Counted from the first letter of the stretch, positions 1-13,179 are shown. The stretch is DNA of 64,000 bases from Sipunculus nudus (GCA_026874595.1 CM049308.1:48925327-48989326), one strand, 5' to 3'. The notes: generated by a model from the letters alone, not told the origin. Translations and numbers: made by a program.

Positions 1-382
1 AACTGCCTTACTCACCTATGCCTTATCAGCCCAGTGCATTAAACTCTGGGGAAGTTTGATGTATTGGACTGATATTTTGACCTGTCTATGTTTCTTTGAT
101 AGTATTCTCATTTACAAGACAGGTGGTGCCACCTACATTGACTTTTGCAGTGTATGCGCCTGCTTATTTCTAAGGAGGAATTTGATACATCAGCCTAAAA
201 TTGGGCATGTTTATACATATCGGGTAGCTTTATAGTGTACAAGACTGGTGGCGCCACCTACAATAATTTTTTCACAGTGTATGTCCCTGCTTATTTCACA
301 GGAGGGGTTTGACATGACAGTCTGGGCATATGTATATATCTCTTAGTTGTATATAAGACTGGTGGTGCCAGCTACAATCATT
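1..382 (+). mobile_element. Outer repeat F, copy 1, left part
   Basis: Left part of a dispersed repeat whose second copy is at 45387-45805. It contains about three units of roughly 115-123 bp, each with a GGTGGYGCCA-type palindrome (about 124, 247 and 361). The window edge cuts its 5' end. It is interrupted at 383 by element A1 and resumes at 2956. Confidence 0.7.
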
Positions 383-2955
383 GTATCCGCCAAAACAGAG
401 TTTTGCAGATACAATGTTTTCAGTCGGACGCCGACGCTGCCGCCATCGCTGCATAGGTATCCAGAGAACTCCTCCATAACCGCTGGGCAGAATTTTTTGA
501 AATTCGGAATTATGATCGGTCACATGTGAACTGCTGCGCCCTCATTTTTGGTTGACCTCTGACCTTTCTTCTCTGCCCAGCGTCCATTTGTGCGTCTGTT
601 TCCACACATAAACCCACATATCTCGGGAACCGTTTGACTGATAAGGCTTAAGATTTTGCACAAGTGTAGCCCTTGGAAAGCTTTATAACCTACACTAAAA
701 ATGGTGGCGCCATCTGCAACTATTTTTTGCACAGCATCCATCTGTTCATCTGTCTTGGGATAAAAACACTCATATCTGTGCATTAGTTGGACTTATCCAC
801 CTGAAATTTTGCAAGTGTATACATCCTGGGCAGCTTTCTTGATTTTATGACAGGTGGCGCAACCTACATTCACGTTTAAGCTGCAGACATCCAAGCTCAT
901 ATCTCAGGAACCATTTGATCAGATGGGCCAAAATTTTGCATTTGTATAGATCTCCCATAGCTCTTCATACGCAAAATTGGTGGTGCCACCTGCAACCATT
1001 TTTGCACATCGTCCATCTGTTCATCTGCCTCAGGATAAAATCACTCATATCTAAGCAGTGGTTTGACTTATCCACCTGATATTTTGCACGTTTATACATC
1101 CTTGACAGCTTTCTTGATTTTATGACAGGTGGTGCCACCTACATTCAAATTTACGCAGCAGACATCCAAGCTCATATCTCAGGAACCATTTGACCGATTG
1201 GGCAAAAATTTTGCATGTTGATAGATCTCACATAGCTCTTTATCATACACAAAACTGGTGGCGTCACCTGCAACCATTTTTGCACAGCGTCTGTCTGTTT
1301 GTTTGCCGTGGGATAAAATCACTCATATCTCGGCAGTGGTTTGACATATCTGCCTAAAATTTTGTATGTTTATACATCTTGGATAGCTTTCTGGATTTTG
1401 TGGCAGGTGGCGCCACCTACATTTATGTATATGCTGCAGACCTTCAGGCTTATATCTCAAGACTGGTTTGACATATCCCCCTGAAATTTTGCATTTGTAT
1501 AGATCTCACATAGCTCTTAATCACACACATAATTGGTGGCGCCACCTGCAATCATTTTTGCACAGCATCTGTCTGTTTGTTTGCCGTGGGATAAAATCAC
1601 TCATATCTCAGCAGTGGTTTGATATATCTGCCTAAAATGTTGTATGTTTATACATCATGGATACCTTTCTGGATTTTGTGGCAGGTGGCACCACCTACAT
1701 TTATGTATACGCTGCAGACATTCAGGCTTATATCTCAGGACTGGTTTGACACATCCCCCTGAAATTTTGCATGTGTATAGATCTCGCATAGCTCTTAATC
1801 ATACGCAAAATTGGTGGTGCCACCTGCCACCATTTTTGCACAGCGTCAGTCTGTTTGTCTGCCGTGGGCTAAAATCACTTATATCTCACTAGTGGTTTGA
1901 CTTATCTGCCTAAAATTTTGCATGTTTATACATCTTGGGTAGCTTTCTGGATTTTGTGGCAGGTTGCGCCACCTACATTTATGTATATGCTGCAGACCTT
2001 CAGGCTTATATCTCAGGACTGGTTTGACATATCCCCCTGAAATTTTGCATTTGTATAGATCTCACATAGCTCTTAATCACACACAAAATTGGTGGCGCCA
2101 CCTGCCACCATTTTTGCACAGCGTCCGTCTGTTCATCTGCCTCAGGATAAAAACACTCATATCTCTGCATTGGTTGGACTTATCCACCTGACATTTTGCA
2201 TGTGTATACATCATGGACTTGCTTTCTTGATTTTATGACAGGTGGCGCCACCTACATTCATGTTTAAGCTGCAGACATCCAAGCTCATATCTCATGAACC
2301 ATTTGACCGATTGGGCAAAAATTTTGCATGTTTATAGATCTCACATAGCTCTTTATCATACGCAAAACTGGTGGCATCACCTGCAATCATTTTTGCACAG
2401 CATCTGTCTGTTTGTTTGCCCTGGGATAAAGTCACTCATATCTCGGCAGTGGTTTGACCTGCCTAAAATTTTGCATGTTTATACATCATGGATAACTTTT
2501 TGGAATTTTTGGCAGGTGGCACCACCTACAATTATGTATACGCTGCAGACATTCAGGCTTATATATGAGGACTGGTTTGACATATCCCCCTGAAATTTTG
2601 TATGTATATAGATCTCACATATCTCTTAATCATACACGAAATTGGTGGCGCCACCTGCCACCATTTTTGAACAGGGTCCATCTGTTTTTTCTGCCGTGGG
2701 CTAAAATCACTCATATTCTCAGTAGTGGTTTGACTTATATGCCTAAAATTTTGCATTTTTATACATCTTGGACAACTTTCTGGATTTTGTGGTAGTTGGT
2801 GCAACCTACATACACATTTCGGCTGCAGACATCCAGGCTATTATGCAACACACCTCACTCTATTCCCCTTGCCACTCAATCCATACCTCACTTCACCTTT
2901 CCTACTCTGATTTTGGAGGATACACGTAGTCGTTTGTTGACTACCCATATTCTAG
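383..2955 (+). mobile_element. Helentron-like non-autonomous element A1, 8 internal units
   Basis: The 5' end is an imperfect hairpin at 383-412 (arms GTATCCGCCAAAAC and GTTTTGCAGATAC). The 3' end has an inverted copy of the 5' terminus (ATTTTGGAGGATAC, 2910-2923), then a hairpin GTAGTC/GACTAC with a 7-base loop (2926-2944), then CTAG at 2952-2955. It lies in a T tract of outer repeat F (two T before, five T after) with no target-site duplication. This matches the Helitron/Helentron 3' signature (hairpin just upstream of CTRR). There is no Rep/helicase reading frame, so it is non-autonomous. Two shorter copies, A2 and A3, define the same ends. Confidence 0.75.
690..2830 (+). repeat. Internal tandem repeat of A1, ~277-bp dimeric unit x 8
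   Basis: The core repeats every 274-282 bp. Each unit has two half-units of about 139 bp that both carry the GGTGGCGCCACC palindrome: one followed by CTGCAA (about 703, 979, 1257, 1534, 1812, 2091, 2369, 2645) and one followed by CTACAT (about 849, 1126, 1406, 1683, 1960, 2239, 2515, 2788). Copies A2 and A3 have only three units each. Open frames on either strand here are translations of the repeat. Confidence 0.85.
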
Positions 2956-3148
2956 TTTTTGTGTTGTGTGCACCCATGCCAGTATTGCAGCAGTGATGTT
3001 TGTTTAATTGTTTCTTGTTCTAAGTGTTTAGTACTTGCATTGTTCATATACATGTTACACATGTTCTTGAAAAGTAATGGTCCAGCATTGAAGCATTATA
3101 CCTGGTGTAATCTCATTGCACAGGTTTGCATTAGGACTGTAGGCCTTG
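2956..3148 (+). mobile_element. Outer repeat F, copy 1, right part and 3' end
   Basis: Matches 47095-47268 closely. It ends in an imperfect version of the AGGCCTATAGGCCT palindrome seen in copy 2, running into CTTG at 3145-3148 and then TTTA. The end therefore has the same palindrome-plus-CTTG/T layout as the elements nested in F. Confidence 0.65.
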
Positions 3149-3149
3149 T

Positions 3150-3850
3150 TTAAAGTAATGTATGTTTTATCTTCAAAATTAGACACACTAGTTGTTTCTG
3201 CCATGTTCGCAGAGGAACTGGAAACTGGAGACCTTGACCTTTATCTTCTCATCCAAATATGTGGAAATTTAAAATATTGTGACCCCTACAACTTTTAAGT
3301 AGGGAAGATTTTAACCTCAATTTTGACACACAAGTTGTCTCAACAATGCTCTTTTTAAATGATTAAAAAATACTGATGACCTTGACCTTTATCCTCAAGG
3401 TATAATCCGAAGAATCTAGAATAATTGTGACCCCTATAACTTTTGAAGTACTGAACATTTCCCCCTCAACATGAACACTTACCAGTAAGCAGTATCAACA
3501 ATGCTCTTTGACAACGTCAGAAACTGGTGTTCTACAAGGTCAAATCAGCAAAAATGTCAAATTTTTTGGAACCTGATAAGTATTGCATATTTTGTCCTCA
3601 AATTTGATAGACAAAATGTTTCAACAAGTTCTCAGAGGACTTTATCTTAAAGGTGAAACAGCCAGATTTTATTTTGTCTTCAGCATTTTTGTGATGCATT
3701 AACTTTTTAAATTTTTGCCTATATGTCCCTCAAATTTGACACTCAGTTTGTTTCCACCAAGTTCTCGGTGGAATTTGAAAACTGGTGACCTTGACGTTGC
3801 CTTATTCTCCTCTTGTACAATCTGTATAGACCAGTCATGATTGCATTGAA
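3150..3850 (+). repeat. Degenerate tandem repeat, ~130-147 bp period, about 5 units
   Basis: Recurring blocks contain GACACACAAGTTGT-like sequence, a CAACAATGCTCT/AAGTTCTCAG-like stretch and often GACCTTGACCTTTATC, near 3182, 3326, 3473, 3607 and 3737. Units are strongly diverged. It starts directly after the F 3' end and may be the core of another old element; I could not fix its ends. Confidence 0.55.
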
Positions 3851-4568
3851 TCTTCATATGTGTTACCCATCACTAACTGAAGAAGTGGTATCAGAAGGTC
3901 AAAGGTCAAGATCACATTTGAAGTTAATCTCAATTTGATTTTCAGATGACAAAATATGCTGTTTTGAATGAGTGTCATGACACATGGCTCAGGCAGAAGG
4001 TCTATCTATGAATATCTAAGATAAACCTCCTGTATAAAATCTTTCACTCACATTTACACGAAATCAAGCTGTTGTGCATGGGAACTGTACATTACAATAA
4101 TTAAGACAGTGGAACAAATATAGAGCATGCATTGTCAACATTCATAACAAATTAATAACAGTTATAATAAATATTTTTGCCTTTTTTTATGCTTGAAATG
4201 TCTTAAAACTGGGGGAACTACATTTTGGCATGATATTGGTGATAGAGGTGTAAATGTATACAAACTAATACCTTGTGGCACCTGGTTTAAACACGTTTGG
4301 TACATGGGCGTTATTTTGGGGTGACGTCCGGGTCCCACTCCGAACACCTCATCTTATCTTTGAGTGGTCTCAGGAGAATACAAATTTGGCCGATTTTCCA
4401 AGTGGTCAAAATCCATGTGGTTCACCATAGTTGTATACAGTGGTTGCCTCAAGGCCACTGAAGTAGTGTGCTGGGTGAACAAGCAGTTGCAGGGGCCTAT
4501 CATCTGCCTCAATAGATCTTGACCCTGTGCATAGGTTGATGGCTGACATGTTGAATATTTTGTGTTTG
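3851..4568. other. No recognisable gene
   Basis: Mostly unique AT-rich DNA. A less AT-rich patch at about 4250-4550 has short minus-strand frames without splice context or recognisable motifs. I see no supportable feature. Confidence 0.5.
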
Positions 4569-4790
4569 TATTCATTAAAATTGTGTGTGATCCCTGTTAT
4601 TTCATTTAAATAAATGTGTGCCTTTTTGTCTCAGAATTCATTTCAAACAGTATGCCAGTTTTAAATTGTGCAGAGGTTTGTATTCATTAAAATTGTGTGT
4701 GATCCCTGTTAATTCAGTAAAATAAATTTGTGCCTTTTTGTCTCAGAATTCACTTCAAACAGTATGCCAGTTTTAAATTCTCATTATTGC
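4569..4790 (+). repeat. Tandem duplication, 112-bp period, 2 copies
   Basis: The block beginning TATTCATTAAAATTGTGTGT at 4569 is repeated at 4681 with few differences, ending near CAGTATGCCAGTTTTAAATT in both copies. No function is apparent. Confidence 0.85.
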
Positions 4791-5611
4791 ATGTTCAATT
4801 GTTATATATTCATATATGAAAATGTTCAAATAATGCAGTGTGTGCTTCATCAGACCACTTTGGTGTGTATAAATATGAAGGGGAGGGGTGGGGAGATAAT
4901 GTCTGTTTTGATTATGGTACCACCATACATCTCAGAAAGGTGTGATTTGATCAATTTAGTTTATGAAACCTTGTAAATTAACAAGATTTAAACAGATAGG
5001 ATTGGTTTAAGAGACCCTTAACCATAAGCTGGTGGTGACACCTGTTGAACAGGATAGGTATTAGACCATAGGCTTCTTGCATTTTAATGTCTATCTCATT
5101 TGCAGATAATATTGGCCCTGTGCCAACATTGCGTTTCTTGCAGTGAATTGGGTACCTGAAAGCCCAAGAAGTGTCATAAATGTTTAGAGGTATTTCAGAA
5201 CATTAAAAATACAATACTGAAATTTGAATTCGCCCAGTAATTTTTAGATATTTATCATGATTACGGTAATTAACCACACTCTTTCACACCTAAGCATTAG
5301 CATTTAGTTCATAACATTTTCTGTATGAGAATATTTCTGGCTCTGACCAAGCAGTAAATGCTTCAGTTCTCTTGTTCCAAAAGCCAGTCCTAATCAAAAG
5401 ACAACAATTACAAGGATACTCATCATCATACCCCAATAGCCCAGAGGGTGAGATTGTAATTGAATGGGTTTTACCTGTCTGTATGTCCATTGATCAGTCC
5501 AGCCACTGTTCTTGTCCAGAGGATTATTTCAATTTTGCTGGAGATTTTTAAATGAAACTGTGCAGACATGTTTGTCAGGACAAACATCACATATTATTAA
5601 TTGCCACATTA
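4791..5611. other. No recognisable gene
   Basis: Unique AT-rich sequence with short frames only. Nothing with splice sites or family motifs was found. Confidence 0.5.
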
Positions 5612-6705
5612 TTAGGGCCCCGCTTGACAAGCTGTGCCCTAAAGTGATCACCATGTCACTCTGTCCTTCTGTCCATCCGTTTTTCCGTCAGGGATGATTG
5701 GTACCTATGAGTGCTCCAGACCTATTGAATTACAGATCTGTCAGAATTCCAATATGGTTGCCACAGCCTGATCGCTGTTTTCCTTTCGCGTGCCATAACT
5801 CAACAACATCCTGCTGCAGCTTTCCAAAATTCACAGGAATGATTGGTACCTATGAGTGCTCCAGACCTATTGGATAACAGATCTGTTGGAATTCCAATAT
5901 GGCCTCCACAGCCTGATCGTTGATTTTCTTTCACATGCGATAACTCAACAACAACCTGCTGCAGCTTTCCCAAATTCAGAGGGATGATTGGTACCTATGA
6001 GGGCTCCAGACTTATTGAATTACAGACTTTTCTGAATTCCAGTATGGCTGCCACAGCCCGATTGTTGATTTTCTTTCTCGCGCGATAAATCAACAACAAC
6101 CTAATGCAGCTTTCCCAAATTCACAGGGATGGTTGGTACCTATGAGGGCTCCAGACTTATTGAATTACAGACCAGTCTGAATTCCAATATGGCCACCACA
6201 GCCTGATCGCTGATTTTCTTTTGCACGCAATAACTCAACATCAACCTATTGCAGCTTTCCCAAATTCACAGGGATGATTGGTACCTATGAGAGTTCAAAC
6301 CTATTGAATTACAGACCTGTCGGAATTCCAATATGGCCACCACAGCCCAAACCCTGATTTTTTTCACGCGCGATAACTCAATAACAACCTACTGCAGCTT
6401 TCCCAATTTCACAGGGTTCACTGGTGACTATGAGGGCTCCAGACCAATTGAATTACAGACTTGCTCAAAATCAAATATGGCCAGCAGACTACAATTGGTG
6501 ATTTTCTTTTGCACACATTATTTAAGACATATCTTCTTTAATATCATTTGATCCATTTGATTTTTTCCCTCATGCATATGGATAAAAACCTGTTTTTGTT
6601 TGTCATATTTTTCAAATTTAACTTAATTTTTCACCCACATGTAAATTAGTCCAGCACTATCAGAAATGCGGGGACCTCTGAGGACCATTGTCTGACCACA
6701 TCTAG
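5612..6705 (+). mobile_element. Helentron-like element C1 with six ~146-bp units
   Basis: The 5' hairpin has arms TTAGGGC and GCCCTAA (5612-5642). A GTCC/TCTGTCC-rich stretch follows, then six units of about 146 bp recognised by GATGATTGGTACCTATGAG-like sequence near 5692, 5838, 5983, 6129, 6275 and 6421. The 3' part has GCGGGGACCT, a diverged inverted copy of the 5' end, and the terminus ATCTAG then TT at about 6700-6707. C2 shares all these parts. There is no coding potential. Confidence 0.7.
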
Positions 6706-7585
6706 TTAAGTTTTATCGTCTAAAGCTAATAAGACACATTTATTTAACTCATTATTGATGCCAGCTATTTCAAAAAAAGCTTTTAGTACATACTCATTGG
6801 GGCTATTCACAATGTTTTCTTAACTTTTCATAATATCTTAAAATCAGTTACACTCTCCTAAATCAGGAAATGTGTCTTAGTAAAAGTAAACACATGAAAC
6901 CACTTAAGTTCTTAAATCATACAGTGTTTTAGACAGTAACACTAACTTTTCCATTCCTCAGTGTTCTGAGACTTATGAATTTGTTTTTAATGTTTGTTTT
7001 GTTTTTCAACAGTTTGATATAAAATTGTCATGTAAGTGTATTCAAGCCTTTTCTCTGGCACTTGATTCATTTTTTAATGTTAAAGAATATGTATCATCCC
7101 GTGAGAATATTCCTTTCATCAGGCGAATATTTAGCAAATTGGATGAACCAGTTCTTCAGGAAAAACATATATTTGGAACATCTTGGTGCATCATTTTACC
7201 CAATGTGTCCACCAAGGCATTGTTCTTAATCCAGTTTAGGTCATTTTGTTTGCTTTGTCATCGGGGTGTAAGCTTTAATTCAGTCCCTTTACTCTTGTGT
7301 TAATAGGGTCTAATCAAAATGTAATTTCTCAACTCTGTTAAGGACTCTGGACTTTTTCTGGAGTGTGTGCAAATATTTTTCTCACTGTTTATTAATGCAA
7401 AACCAATATGATAATTAACCACAATCACAAACTTGATTTACTTTCACTTATACAAACTTGCATTAAATAAAAACTGTTTATTTTCCATTTATTCTCTTTA
7501 GTTCGGGTATTTGAACTAAGCAAGCTCTTCAGACTATATTTATCTGGAAGCAAAATGTGAAAATGGAACATTTTCATGCATTTAA
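6706..7585. other. No recognisable gene
   Basis: Unique AT-rich spacer between the two family C copies. A CAACAG ... GTAAGT pair near 7010-7030 would frame only about 19 bases and is not convincing as an exon. Confidence 0.5.
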
Positions 7586-8786
7586 TTAGGGCCACACTGG
7601 AAAAGTGGTTGCCTACAGTGATCACTGTGTCAGTCCGTCCACCCGTCCTTCCATCTGTCCAGTGATGCTTTCTTTCGTTCACAATATCTTAATAGGATTA
7701 TGCTTCATCTTTCTCATACTCACAGGGTTGATTGGTACCTATGAGTACTCCATCTTCAAATTATGAAAGAACAGACATTTTGAATTTCAGTATGGCCTCC
7801 AGAGCACAATCAGTGATTTTCTTTCACGCGTGATATCTCAACAAGAACATGCTGAATCTTTCTCATATTCACAAATGATTGGTACCCATGACTGCTCCAC
7901 CAGCAAATATCAGACCTGTCAGAATTCCAATATGGCCACCAGATTGCAATCCGTGATTTTCTTTCACATATGATATCTCAACAAGAACCAGCTTGACCTT
8001 TCTCAGAATCACAGGGATCATTGATGCCTATGAGGGCTCTAGACCTGTAGAATTCCAGACCTGTCAGAATTCCAATATTGTCACCAAGGCCTGATCGGTG
8101 ATTATCTTTTGCTCAAGGTATCTCAACAAGATCATGCTTGAACCTTCTTATATTCACAGGGATGATTGGCACCTATGAGGACTCCATCTCTTTCGAATTA
8201 CAGACCTATTGGAATTTCAGTATGGCCGCCAGAGCACAGTCGGTGATTTTCTTTCATGTGTGATATCTCAACAAAAACATGCTTGATCTTTCCCAGATTC
8301 ATAGGGATGATTGGTGCCTATGAGGACCCCATCCCTATCGAATTACAGACCTGCTCAAAATCAAATATGGCCACAAGAGGCGATTGGAGATTTTCTGTCA
8401 TTAATTTTGACATAACAGACCAGAATCAGAAATTTTCTGTCGCACACATTTTCACAAACAGAATACTTTTGATCTTTGTCAGATTCACAAGAATGATTGG
8501 TGTGTATGAGGACTATTGCTGTCAAATTACAGACCCATCCAAAATCAAATATGGCAGCTAGAGTACAATGTGTGTTTTTCTCTATTGCACACATTATCTC
8601 AAACATATCCACTCTAATATGATTTGAACCAGTAGGATTTTTGTTCCCTCATGCACATTGCTAAAAACCTGTTTCTGTTTGTCATATTTTTAAACTATAA
8701 ACTTAACTTTTTTCCCATATGTAAACTAGTCCTGCACTAAAAGAAATGGGGGGGCCTTCTGAGGACCACTGTCTGACCACATCTTG
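7586..8786 (+). mobile_element. Helentron-like element C2 with about six ~146-bp units
   Basis: Same plan as C1: TTAGGGCCACAC at the 5' end, a GTCC-rich stretch at 7630-7660, units near 7735, 7868, 8015, 8163, 8306 and 8495, and a 3' end ATCTTG followed by TTTT. The terminus is CTTG here and CTAG in C1. Only about 880 bp separate the two copies, in the same orientation. Confidence 0.7.
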
Positions 8787-9387
8787 TTTTTCTAAGGTTC
8801 ACCAAAAATATTTGATCAGAAAACAAATGGCATGCACAACATGAGATGACACTACCGGTATATATACATGTATTTAAAATCATAGGCCATGGCACCATAT
8901 TGTTACAACACCTTATCTGACAAACTATTGAGTGTTCAGGGATGGATGAAGAGGGGTGTGTGCTTCCCTATTTCTCAACCTAAAATAAATCAGGGGAATG
9001 ATTAATTCATGTATCACCCAATTTTGCTTGTCATGTAGTTTGCTTCCATATACTTCTGCATACATGACGTAACATGAGTTATGTATTTAGTCTGCTAGTA
9101 TTCCTGAATCACTTGTTGCCTTGGGTCAAGGTGCTAGACCCCCTTTTCTACATTCCTGTCTGCCCCTGGAGTTGGTGACAAATTTATATAGGCTCCACCT
9201 GCTTCCTGGATGGGGGTTTCATGCCCTGAGTGAGGGGTGACATTTAGATGAAAACTGAATCAGAAAACACAGTTTATTTGCTTTGACTACTGACTATTGA
9301 AACATATTATTTACTCTTCTTTTCAATTCAGAAATGTCCTCTTAATACTGAATGAACAAGTGTGCAATATAAAAGTATACTTAGAAG
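8787..9387. other. No recognisable gene
   Basis: Unique sequence; nothing supportable on either strand. Confidence 0.5.
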
Positions 9388-9590
9388 CAGGGGTAGGACA
9401 TGGCCTGGTGGTTGGACTTCTGAGCCAAAGGTCCCTGGTTCGAACCCCGCTGGTACCTCAATTGCATAATGGTGAATCATTATCACATTGAACTTGAGAG
9501 ATTCACTCTGATGTCTTAATGAGAGGTTGACCTCTAGATTATTCCTAACCCCGTGTGTATTAAACCTGAAGTCCAGAAGGCTTAATAATA
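9388..9590 (+). mobile_element. tRNA-derived SINE
   Basis: The head resembles a tRNA gene: an A-box-like TGGCCTGGTGG at about 9401 and a B box GGTTCGAACCC at 9437-9447, 36 bases apart. The T-stem and acceptor stem do not pair properly, so it is not a functional tRNA. A non-tRNA body of about 120 bp follows, ending in an AATAATAAGATATT-like stretch. Internal pol III promoter boxes plus an unrelated body is the standard tRNA-SINE layout. Exact ends and target-site duplication are not certain. Confidence 0.65.
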
Positions 9591-12500
9591 AGATATTCTG
9601 ATTTTACTATTTACTTCATCCTCATTCAAAAGACAGTGCCACCAACAGGCCATGGACCTATCCTTTAAAAAAATTAAAATAATGTATTAATTTAAAAATC
9701 ATAGATTCAAATGATTTTCATAGTGATCAGAATATGACCAATATTAACTAGCTTTATTCTTTCATAACCAAGAGAAGAAAATAGTTCAGAAAAAAGTCTT
9801 CAGCTCCCAAGTAAAAGTATGTTTTAGTAAACTTTCTTTCAAGATCTTGAATTTGTATGATTTAAATGATGGTGTTATGTGACAAATGCACAATGGATCT
9901 TTTTGGCTGAGAGGCACAGTAAAGTATGTGTAAAATATGCTCAATAGATGCATATTACTGCCAGTGAATTTAACTGTGTTTCTCTTTGTATCCTGGTCCA
10001 TGTGGTTAGTTAATAATTCTGTACTGTACACAGTAAGCCTTAATGCCTTTATTAATATGATCAGCATTGCCCCTGGGCCACTTATTCTTGCAAAAAAATG
10101 CAGACCAACATAGAATGAACACTGACTGACATTTTTCATGATTGATTAAATTTGATGATCGTCTGAAAGCTTCTTCCTGTTTAAGCCTGTAAAACAATTT
10201 AGATGCATGATCTCCCATATTAAAAACTCGCTGGTTACCCATATATGTTTGTTAAAACCAGCCGACCACAGTGAAACCACAGCTTACATGTTAAGCAATT
10301 AGTGGTGAATGTTGAGTAAACATGTTGGGTTGAGGGAGGGTGTAAAGATAAGGAGCCGCCTGCATCACATAGGTAAACATTTCACATCATGGGGGTATTT
10401 GGTAATCATTATTTTCTCTCATCTTAATCAAAATAATATGCAAATTACTTGATTGCTATTACCACCACCATTTCACCACATATGGGTTTCTAAACTGCAG
10501 ACTTGAGCAGAGATAAAATTAAATGTATGGTTTTTACAATTTGAAAATGACCAAATATATCAAGTACCGGTACATGATGGCAGTTGACTATTTTTAGCAT
10601 TGTTCCACAAATATTCTTATATGAGTAAGTATTCTTATTGAGTAGAATAAGTAGGTACAGTTTACCATGTTTTTTATGTGTGTGTAACTTACAGGACCAG
10701 GTTTGTAGCTAAATTCTCAGTCTGCTGCATATTAACTGGCTGACATTTATCACATGAACATACATGTTTTTACAAAGATTGCAAGGGATTTCAGCAGTGT
10801 TAAAAATGTTTTAAATATTTTACTTCTATGTGTGTGAATGAAGATAACAGTAATTATAATCAGAAATTCTCAGGGGTTTTTATTTATGGGAATAACTCTT
10901 TCACAGGTGAAAAATATTTTGCACATGGTTGCTGTAGATATGGAACACAATACATAAAATGCAGGTCATTTCACATACCATGAGCTTCTTAACATAATCA
11001 GTCCATAGATAGTTATAGTTATTCACTGATGTATTTAAGTGTTATGAATATCTTATGTATGGAGTAATTTCTTTGGTCTTTTTGGGGTGATTTTTCACCA
11101 GGTGTGAAATATTTCTGTATAAATATACCCCTTTTGGTATACATCCTTATCACCAACATCTGAACCCCCTACATAGGTATAGTGGAAGCAGAGTCCAAAA
11201 GCTTCACACCTCACCTGTACAGGCAGCCTGTAGCTGTCAATTGTACTTTTAATAAGCCTAACTGGCCTGATATTTTGTGATTATAAAGCAATTGTTTAAG
11301 ATATTTTTTCACAGCCAACAACATGTATTTAACCTGTGGCTTAAGAATATTTTCACATTAACTCACGGTTACCTTTCAGGTTAAACTTTGGATTTATAAT
11401 ACAATGTTCATGATTGATTATTTAATTAATAAAAAATGTTTGTTGTAAGATTAATAATTCTTGTGTCCATCTTTACGAAATAATCCCAAGGAGAACATTT
11501 TTATTTGAGTCAAAGATTTTATCATTTTTTATTTTCTGCCAATATTTGATTTTTTTGTGTCTTATCAATATAATCACTGTAATTGTGTGTCTTATTTTCT
11601 TTTAGGTTTCAACTTAAAAAAAAACATAAAATATAATCAAATAGTAATGATTATAGGTGACCATAACAAATGCACCACATGACCTGACATGCTGCTGAAT
11701 GGTCTGTGAGGTTGTTATCATGGTGTGGATACTGTACATGAAGTAGTCCTTGGTTATTTGATTGCTGTAATGTTCTTCATTAGTGATGACATCATGGACT
11801 ACATTGATGCTCATGTTGTGGTAATGGGTTCGTTTGTGGCTCATCAGTGTTCCTATCAGTGGAGAACAATAACTGTGATTGAATTGGCTTCAGTGCAAAA
11901 ACAAAATGCTAATTGATTCATGTCCACCTTTTGTAAGCTCTGATATTCCTAGATCATCATTGATAGGAAAGTAAATTAGCAAGAAAAAATGAGCCCCTAA
12001 AACCCTGTCCTCCCATGGCAATGTGATCTGTACAGTGTTGTAGATACAAGGTCTGCCTCATGGTTGAGTTGTATGATTTGTTACAGTTGATTTGACTAAT
12101 GTAGAACCTGAATGAGTACAAAGTGGAGTGACAGTGGGACGCCTGGCCTCCCAGTGCTCAGCCTCCAGGGAGGATGGACTTCCTTCTCTACCTGTGACTT
12201 TGGCTGAATTGTAACCACTTCCAATCAAATTTGCTACCAATTGTGGCAGAAAATGCAGTAGAGAATATATTTTGACTGGATGTCATTTTGATGAATGCTT
12301 TGTTGGGGCTCTGACTGCTTCAGTGTTTGTTTATAATACAGTGATGAACATTGTGCTTCATATGCTGTGATGCAAGGCTCTAACAGTATGCTTTCTCTAC
12401 AAATCAATTTCAATTTTTATCATTAACATAATTATATATCAGTAAATATAAAATGCATGTATTAATGTTCTCTCATAAAACAACTTGTACCAAGAGAGTT

Positions 12501-13001
12501 TAAAGAGGTCATATTTTTTCTCTGTTTACTCACCAACTGTTATTATAAATGGCTCTTATTCCAGGTTTTGGGGGCAGCCATAACATTTTTTATCACTCTC
12601 AGTCTTAATGATGAGCAGAGCGTGTTCATAAGTCAAAACAGCTTCCACGCAACTTCAATCTGAGAAGATTAATACAGAGAGCACCAACACATTCCACAAG
12701 AAAGCATTAACACTGAATGATAGTCCTTCAGTGATTAAACAAGTGATTGCTGAATTGTTAATGCCTTTTTATTGTGAGTAATTTATTCTTTTACAAAACA
12801 GTATTTTTATATTATTTTTAAATAATTTCCCACCAAATGTAAAAGGAGACCTGTCATTTTTGAGTGATTGTGATGGATGTTCTTCTGGTATGGTTATCAT
12901 TAGTCTTGATATAATCATGCCATGCTTCCCCATTTTATTTTTTAAGATCCCCATCTTTTGTTGGTTATTTCTCTAATGCTGATTTTTTTTCTGTGTTTCA
13001 G
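9591..13001. other. Probable intron, mostly unique sequence
   Basis: AT-rich, without recognisable repeats of the families seen elsewhere. It ends at the acceptor site of the 13002 exon. A less AT-rich patch at about 12050-12250 has no open frame with splice support. Confidence 0.5.
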
Positions 13002-13088
13002 TGTAAGCAATTGGAGAGTGAAGTATTAAGACTGCAGCGTCAGAGTCGTGAACTCTCTCAGATGAAACAAAACTTACAGCTCTTACAG
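13002..13088 (+). CDS. Internal exon of a coiled-coil protein (gene not identified)
   Basis: An 87-bp exon, exactly 29 codons, open with phase 0 at both ends. It is preceded by a T-rich tract ending in TGTTTCAG at 12994-13001, with a plausible branch-point stretch about 25 bases upstream, and followed by a near-consensus donor (CAG then GTAAGC) at 13086-13094. The peptide begins CKQLESEVLRLQRQ and ends NLQLLQ. It is rich in Gln, Glu, Arg and Leu, with leucines at residues 4, 11, 18 and 25, a perfect heptad, and V8 in the complementary position, so it should form a parallel coiled coil. Codon-like composition and splice sites set it apart from every other frame in the window. I do not recognise the protein; golgin, centrosomal and scaffold coiled coils all look like this. 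No partner exon was found, so the upstream intron would exceed 13 kb and the downstream one 50 kb, unless other exons were missed. Confidence 0.72.
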
Positions 13089-13179
13089 GTAAGCCATCCT
13101 TGCATCACATTGCTAAAAATCCAGATTTAATATTGGCATCAACACTTTATCATTCTTTTTGATTATCTTTTTAATTTTT

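Noticed and set aside
9393-9465. Functional tRNA gene
   Set aside because: The B box is good, but T-stem and acceptor stem do not pair and a SINE body follows.
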